From VGPI01 sp964482845 (lineage in GTDB: Bacteria; Cloacimonadota; Cloacimonadia; Cloacimonadales; Cloacimonadaceae), in contig CAYZZE010000035.1 of NCBI GenBank assembly GCA_964482845.1, positions 1 through 19,475 on the forward strand: a stretch of 19,475 nt of DNA. Direction: 5' to 3'. Both the position numbers and the translations under genes were made by a program. Of the stretch, positions 16,091 through 19,475 are shown one piece after another; the stretch's first letter is position 1, and every line of letters starts with the position of its first letter. The notes below the pieces were generated by a model. The model saw nothing but the letters and a program-made list of their open reading frames with translations. It had not been told where the DNA came from and made no database searches.

Positions 16091-18090
16091 AAATTCTCCT
16101 TTGGGGCAGTTGCTTTATGGAACAGGATCAGAGCCACGGTAAAGATGATCACCGCTGGCGGTATGATCCAATGACTGATATGTTCGGAATCGGTAAAAAG
16201 CGTCTGCATCACCCTTGAACCTGCATAACTGACTGCGAATATGGCAAATCCGTTGTTGATCGTATGTGACAGTATGCTGTTTACGATGCTGCCGGAGCGG
16301 ATGGTGAGATAGCCCAACAAAAGTCCCATGAGGAAGGTGGGTAGCAGCCGGAACGGATCCATGTGGAATATGGCAAAAAACATCGCCGTAAATACAACCG
16401 CCATAACCTTGCCGCTGTGTTCGTAAAACCGCATCAACCAGCCCCGGAATAACACCTCCTCGCATATCCCCGGCACGACGGCGATCGATAAAACCAAGAT
16501 CCAGGGATTGGGGCTGATCTTGATGATATTCTTCATCATTTCGTAATACTCCGCCGGGATTGGGAAGACCATATCCACCAACTGCATGATATATGCCACG
16601 ATCAGAGCAGCCGGAATGGTGATAAATGGCAATAGCAGCAGTTCCTTTGAACGCGGCATCTTAATCCGGAGTATCTCCTTGGGCTTCAGTTTCAGCAAGC
16701 GGATCAGCAGCAGAACCGGCAGTAAAATAATGATGATCTGCGTCTGCATCAGTCCTTTGAGCAGGTCAACGCCGCTTTGGAAGTGACGTCCGAGATAAAA
16801 TAGCGCCAGCAAGCTCAAGGTGAAATAGACCAGTCCATAATAGGGATTAAACAAACTCCGCTTCTCGCTGCGGATGTTCTTGATGCTGCTTTCATCATCC
16901 ACCCGGAACAGCACTGCTTCCGTTTTGAATAGCCGGAGGGTCATCAAAATCGCCAGGATGTCATATACAATGGTCGAGCCAATGGTCAATAGCAGGTGCG
17001 ATAACTGGTAGTCATTGATCATGACCGCTTTAAACAGCAGCGAGATATTGACCACCGGGACCAATGCCAGTAGTTTGTTCATCTCGATCGCCGGGAAAAA
17101 GCTGATCATTGCCAAGAGGATCGTGATCATCAGCAACGGCTGTTCATAACTCCGCGCTTCTTTCATATGACGCGAAAAAGTGGATATGGACAGCAGGATG
17201 GCGGCAAAGAGGGTGGCCAGAGGGATCAATGCCAGCAGCAGTATGCCAAAGCCCTCCAGAGGTATGTGCACCCCTTCGGTCTGGATGCCGGACATGGATA
17301 GCATGTATTTCATGGAGAAGAACAAACTGAAGAGGTTGATGATCACATTGATAAAGGCGAAAGTGATGATCGTCAGATACTTGCCCATGACGATCTCGTT
17401 GCGGGCAACCGCGGACACCAGGAGGGTCTCCAGGGTCTTGCGTTCCTTTTCCCCCGCCACCAGATCGGCTGCCACCACCGCCGCACTGGTCATTAAGAGC
17501 ATTATCATCAGATAGGGCAGGATCATTCCCAGGATCCTCCCCATCCTTTTCTGTTCGGTGGAAGTATCGATCTCTTTGACAATTACCGATTCCAATAGTT
17601 TGTCCGATACTCCTTTATCCAGCAACAAACCGCTGATCACTTCCTTTTCCGCTGCGGAAAAAGCATGGCGCACTTTCTCGATGAGCATCCTTCCCTTGTC
17701 GGTCGCCTGATCATATTGCACTGATATCAGATAGGCATTTACTCCCGGTGCGAGAGTCGAATCTCGGATCGTTATGATCCCGTCGATCACCTTATCGTCG
17801 TATAGTTCCTTGCTCTGCTCGCCATATTCTTTGTATTGAAAATTCTCGATCTCGTTCAGATGCCGGATGATCGTCTGGCTGGACAGGTCATTCACGCTGT
17901 CCGACACAGCGATCAATGCCCCCTTTTGTTCCAATACTCCCGTCTGACGGATCATCAGTGCCGAATAACCGATAAAGATCAAAGGATACAGGATCATCGG
18001 CAAGATGATCGTAGTAAAGAGAGTCCTCCGGTCCCGGAAAAGTTCCAATAGTTCCTTGCGGTAAACGGTGAGCGCCTTTTTAAAACTCAT
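16078..18090 (-). CDS. ABC-2 type permease fused to CPBP intramembrane protease
   Basis: This is a 670-residue polytopic membrane protein. The N-terminal part (about 1-390) is a NatB-like ABC-2 exporter subunit: cytoplasmic start YRKELLELFRDRRTL, a helix, an extracytoplasmic loop (about 50-185), then five to six helices including the conserved AGEKERKTLETLL (212-224). The C-terminal part (about 415-660) is a CPBP (CAAX/Abi) protease with EEVLFRG (Glu544, Glu545, Arg549), FAIFH (His576) and HTINNG (His609, Asn613), so its metalloprotease site looks intact. Permease-CPBP fusions are a known architecture. The protease's substrate is unknown. It overlaps natA by 11 bases, with GGAGGTAAG upstream of its ATG, and glmS by 13 bases. 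NatAB-type pumps export Na+ in Bacillus, but the substrate here cannot be inferred. Confidence 0.9.
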   Translation of the reverse strand: MSFKKALTVYRKELLELFRDRRTLFTTIILPMILYPLIFIGYSALMIRQTGVLEQKGALIAVSDSVNDLSSQTIIRHLNEIENFQYKEYGEQSKELYDDKVIDGIITIRDSTLAPGVNAYLISVQYDQATDKGRMLIEKVRHAFSAAEKEVISGLLLDKGVSDKLLESVIVKEIDTSTEQKRMGRILGMILPYLMIMLLMTSAAVVAADLVAGEKERKTLETLLVSAVARNEIVMGKYLTIITFAFINVIINLFSLFFSMKYMLSMSGIQTEGVHIPLEGFGILLLALIPLATLFAAILLSISTFSRHMKEARSYEQPLLMITILLAMISFFPAIEMNKLLALVPVVNISLLFKAVMINDYQLSHLLLTIGSTIVYDILAILMTLRLFKTEAVLFRVDDESSIKNIRSEKRSLFNPYYGLVYFTLSLLALFYLGRHFQSGVDLLKGLMQTQIIIILLPVLLLIRLLKLKPKEILRIKMPRSKELLLLPFITIPAALIVAYIMQLVDMVFPIPAEYYEMMKNIIKISPNPWILVLSIAVVPGICEEVLFRGWLMRFYEHSGKVMAVVFTAMFFAIFHMDPFRLLPTFLMGLLLGYLTIRSGSIVNSILSHTINNGFAIFAVSYAGSRVMQTLFTDSEHISHWIIPPAVIIFTVALILFHKATAPKENLCAE

Positions 18091-18943
18091 CTGACCTTAC
18101 CTCCGTCTCGACCGCCATACGATTTAAGAAATGGACAAAGATATCATCCAGATCAACTTGTCCGGTTTGCTCGCGCAATGCACCCAACGTATCATCTGCC
18201 AATACCTTGCCCTTGTGGATGAGCACTATCCTGTCCGCCAGCCGTTCTGCCTCGCGCATGTTGTGCGTGGAAAACAGGACACACTTTCCCCGCTTTTTGC
18301 AATCACGAATGAAGGAGACGATATTGCGGGAAGTGAGGATATCGAGTCCGGCGGTCGGTTCGTCAAAGATCATTACCGGCGGGTCATGGATGATGGAACG
18401 CGCCAGAGAGACCTTCTGCTTCATCCCTGAGGATAAAAAGTCGATCTTGCGGTCAAGAAATTCGTTCATATCCAGCAGTTCGGTCATTTCCCTGATCCTT
18501 GTGCCGATGACGGTGTCCGCAATGCCATACAATCTACCGAAGTAAGTGATGAATTCACGCGCCCGCAAGCGGTTGTACAAACCGGTGTCACCCGATAAAA
18601 ACCCGAGATTTTCCCGCACCTTCTGTGCTTGCTTACGGATATCGTAACCACAGATCTCGGCACTGCCAGAACTGGGATTGAACACGGTGGACAAGAGCCG
18701 CATCGTAGTCGTTTTGCCCGCGCCATTTACGCCCAAAAGACAGACGATCTCGCCCCGGTGTGCCTGGAAACTTACATCATCCACTGCCCGGAAAAAACCT
18801 CCCTGACGCATGGGAAACTCCTTTATCAGATCCCTGACGCGGATCATCGCATCTCCCCGGTCCACCGGTCCATCCCGCAGTGAAGGTGATGATGAAGGGT
18901 ATTGCGGTTTATTATCATAAGACGTATCCAGATCTCTATACAT
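18080..18943 (-). CDS. NatA-like ABC transporter ATP-binding protein
   Basis: This is the ATPase partner of the following permease/protease fusion. From the upstream ATG it is 287 residues with Walker A GVNGAGKTT (71-79), Q-loop region GFLSGDTGLYNRL, signature LSSGMKQKV (170-178), Walker B VMIFDEPTAGLD (190-201) and H-loop His227 (FSTHNM). It is therefore catalytically complete. Two starts are plausible. The ATG at 18943 has GGAGA 4-5 bases upstream and adds a 32-residue polar, probably disordered extension. The ATG at 18847 (MIRVRDLIKEFP) matches where NatA proteins usually begin and has GGGGAG five bases upstream. I list the longer form but think the shorter is at least as likely. It is the first gene of a five-gene minus-strand cluster. 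Its 3' end overlaps the permease gene. Confidence 0.92.
   Translation of the reverse strand: MYRDLDTSYDNKPQYPSSSPSLRDGPVDRGDAMIRVRDLIKEFPMRQGGFFRAVDDVSFQAHRGEIVCLLGVNGAGKTTTMRLLSTVFNPSSGSAEICGYDIRKQAQKVRENLGFLSGDTGLYNRLRAREFITYFGRLYGIADTVIGTRIREMTELLDMNEFLDRKIDFLSSGMKQKVSLARSIIHDPPVMIFDEPTAGLDILTSRNIVSFIRDCKKRGKCVLFSTHNMREAERLADRIVLIHKGKVLADDTLGALREQTGQVDLDDIFVHFLNRMAVETEVRSDEF
18853..18858 (-). promoter_or_regulatory. Internal Shine-Dalgarno site for the shorter NatA start
   Basis: GGGGAG on the minus strand lies five bases before the ATG at 18847, the start expected from the protein family. A separate 65-codon frame in another register ends with a TGA that overlaps this ATG as ATGA, an arrangement typical of coupled genes. 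Confidence 0.5.
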
Positions 18944-19035
18944 CGCTTCTCCATCGATTTCTTCTTACCGCGCCCTCCTATAATAGGCACCTTTTTTGTC
19001 GAGGTTTTTTTTCGCACACCCTTACTTCCTCCCTG

Positions 19036-19100
19036 CTTCATAACCTTAGTATAACCTTACGCCCGTAAGGTTATACTAAGGTTATACTAAGGTTATGAAG
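19036..19100. repeat. Iterated inverted repeat with 11-base period, two alternative long hairpins
   Basis: An 8-base core AAGGTTAT occurs three times forward with an exact 11-base period (19067, 19078, 19089; full unit AAGGTTATACT in the first two). It occurs twice in reverse complement (19040-19047 and 19051-19058). This allows two mutually exclusive perfect hairpins. One is 21 bp with loop GCCC (19040-19060 with 19065-19085). The other is 24 bp with a 17-base loop (19036-19059 with 19077-19100). It lies about 95 bases upstream of the natA start. No poly-T follows on either strand, so it is not a standard terminator. Possible roles are an operator, an attenuator, a miniature mobile-element remnant or a replication-associated iteron. 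None is established. Confidence 0.85.
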
Positions 19101-19377
19101 TAAGGAAGAGGGAAGAGTTATGCCCGTGAGGTTGGATCGCTGAGGATCTTGGGGGTTGTGATTTTCCGCGCTTCTGATCTCAGACCTGATAGTGCGCTAA
19201 ACCCTAAAACATGGGTAGTTGTGCCATTGGGACGGATAGTGTATGGATATTGGGGTGGGATACATAAAAGGACCATTGAACAATCCTATCCGCATCCTGC
19301 CATGGAAAGGTCTGGCGTTATTGCTTTCTCAGGATCGCAATCTCTGGTGAGCCCATTATGTGCAATGATCCCCAAAA

Positions 19378-19395
19378 GTGTGTGTGTGGGGGGGG
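19378..19395. repeat. Simple-sequence tract (GT)5 followed by G8
   Basis: Five GT dinucleotides run directly into eight G. Such tracts slip during replication and are prone to sequencing error. It lies in sequence I regard as non-coding, so phase variation of a gene is not supported. Confidence 0.8.
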
Positions 19396-19424
19396 TATTG
19401 AAGTATGTGTGATATCTATAATAA

Positions 19425-19470
19425 GACCGTTGCACATAGGGGTATCACCGGCTTCAGCCGGTCGTTGCAC
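19425..19470. repeat. Small GC-rich hairpin between short direct repeats at the window edge
   Basis: ACCGGC (19447-19452) and GCCGGT (19457-19462) form a perfect 6-bp stem with loop TTCA. CGTTGCAC occurs on both sides, at 19428-19435 and 19463-19470, 35 bases apart. The window ends five bases later. It could be a REP-like unit, one and a fraction units of a 35-base tandem repeat, or the end of an insertion sequence (GACCGTTGCAC resembles some IS5-type termini). The sequence shown cannot decide among these. Confidence 0.5.
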
Positions 19471-19475
19471 TGACT

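Larger units (their letters stand above)
18944..19475. other. Gene-poor stretch upstream of the natA cluster
   Basis: This stretch of over 500 bases must contain the promoter for the minus-strand cluster, but I could not assign clear -35/-10 boxes. It holds the iterated inverted repeat at 19036-19100, a GT/G tract at 19378-19395 and a hairpin between direct repeats at 19425-19470. A plus-strand frame of 87 codons (19149-19412, TTG start, no SD) resembles no family I know and runs through the G tract, so I do not call it a gene. A perfect TATAAT at 19417-19422 on the plus strand has no good -35 partner. No tRNA or rRNA was seen. Confidence 0.5.

Noticed and set aside
16090..16120. Possible glmS ribozyme or leader regulation.
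   Set aside because: The glmS start lies inside the upstream permease gene, so there is no untranslated leader of the needed length, and no ribozyme core was recognised.
19149..19412. An 87-codon plus-strand reading frame in the gene-poor right end.
   Set aside because: It has a TTG start, no Shine-Dalgarno site, no recognisable domain, and it runs through the GT/G8 tract. I treat it as a chance frame.
19425..19475. Start of a CRISPR array at the right edge.
   Set aside because: Only an 8-base repeat is shared at 35-base spacing, too short for a CRISPR repeat, and no cas gene is present in the window.

Overview
The window looks like a chromosomal segment of a didermic (outer-membrane) bacterium. 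The evidence is a patatin/BamA-type outer-membrane protein, an EnvC-like amidase activator, a SurA/PpiD-like periplasmic foldase and a lipoprotein of a kind common in the FCB supergroup. Most genes carry clear GGAG/GGAGG Shine-Dalgarno (SD) sites, which argues against Bacteroidota, where SD use is weak. Cloacimonadota or a neighbouring FCB-type phylum is my best guess. That placement is inference from gene flavour, not from a marker search.

Layout, left to right. (1) Positions 1-362: the 5' end of an IS256-family insertion sequence with a broken transposase, running off the left edge. (2) Positions 548-3367, minus strand: a compact cluster transcribed ybaB > recR > ribE > Ig-like lipoprotein, in which every gene junction overlaps or abuts. 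(3) Positions 3621-8664, plus strand: envC-like murein hydrolase activator > Sua5/YrdC-LMW phosphatase fusion > purL > LiaF-like membrane protein, closed by a candidate terminator at 8676. (4) Positions 8864-11026, plus strand: patatin-POTRA-barrel outer-membrane protein, overlapping tail-to-tail by 20 bases with the next cluster. (5) Positions 11007-18943, minus strand: natA-like ATPase > ABC permease/CPBP protease fusion > glmS > ppiD-like foldase > glmM. Its first three genes overlap, so it reads as one operon. (6) Positions 18944-19475: more than 500 bases without a convincing gene, holding an unusual iterated inverted repeat, a simple-sequence tract and a small hairpin between direct repeats at the right edge.

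Most of the content is core metabolism and envelope building. GlmS and GlmM provide two consecutive amino-sugar steps toward UDP-GlcNAc, the PpiD-like protein serves envelope protein folding, and the EnvC-like protein serves septal peptidoglycan splitting. RibE and PurL are riboflavin and purine enzymes. RecR, with its usual partner YbaB, belongs to DNA repair. I found no CRISPR array, tRNA, rRNA, phage gene or recognisable defence system. The parts I could not explain are the repeat structure at 19036-19100, the edge hairpin, and the degenerate Sua5 half of the phosphatase fusion.
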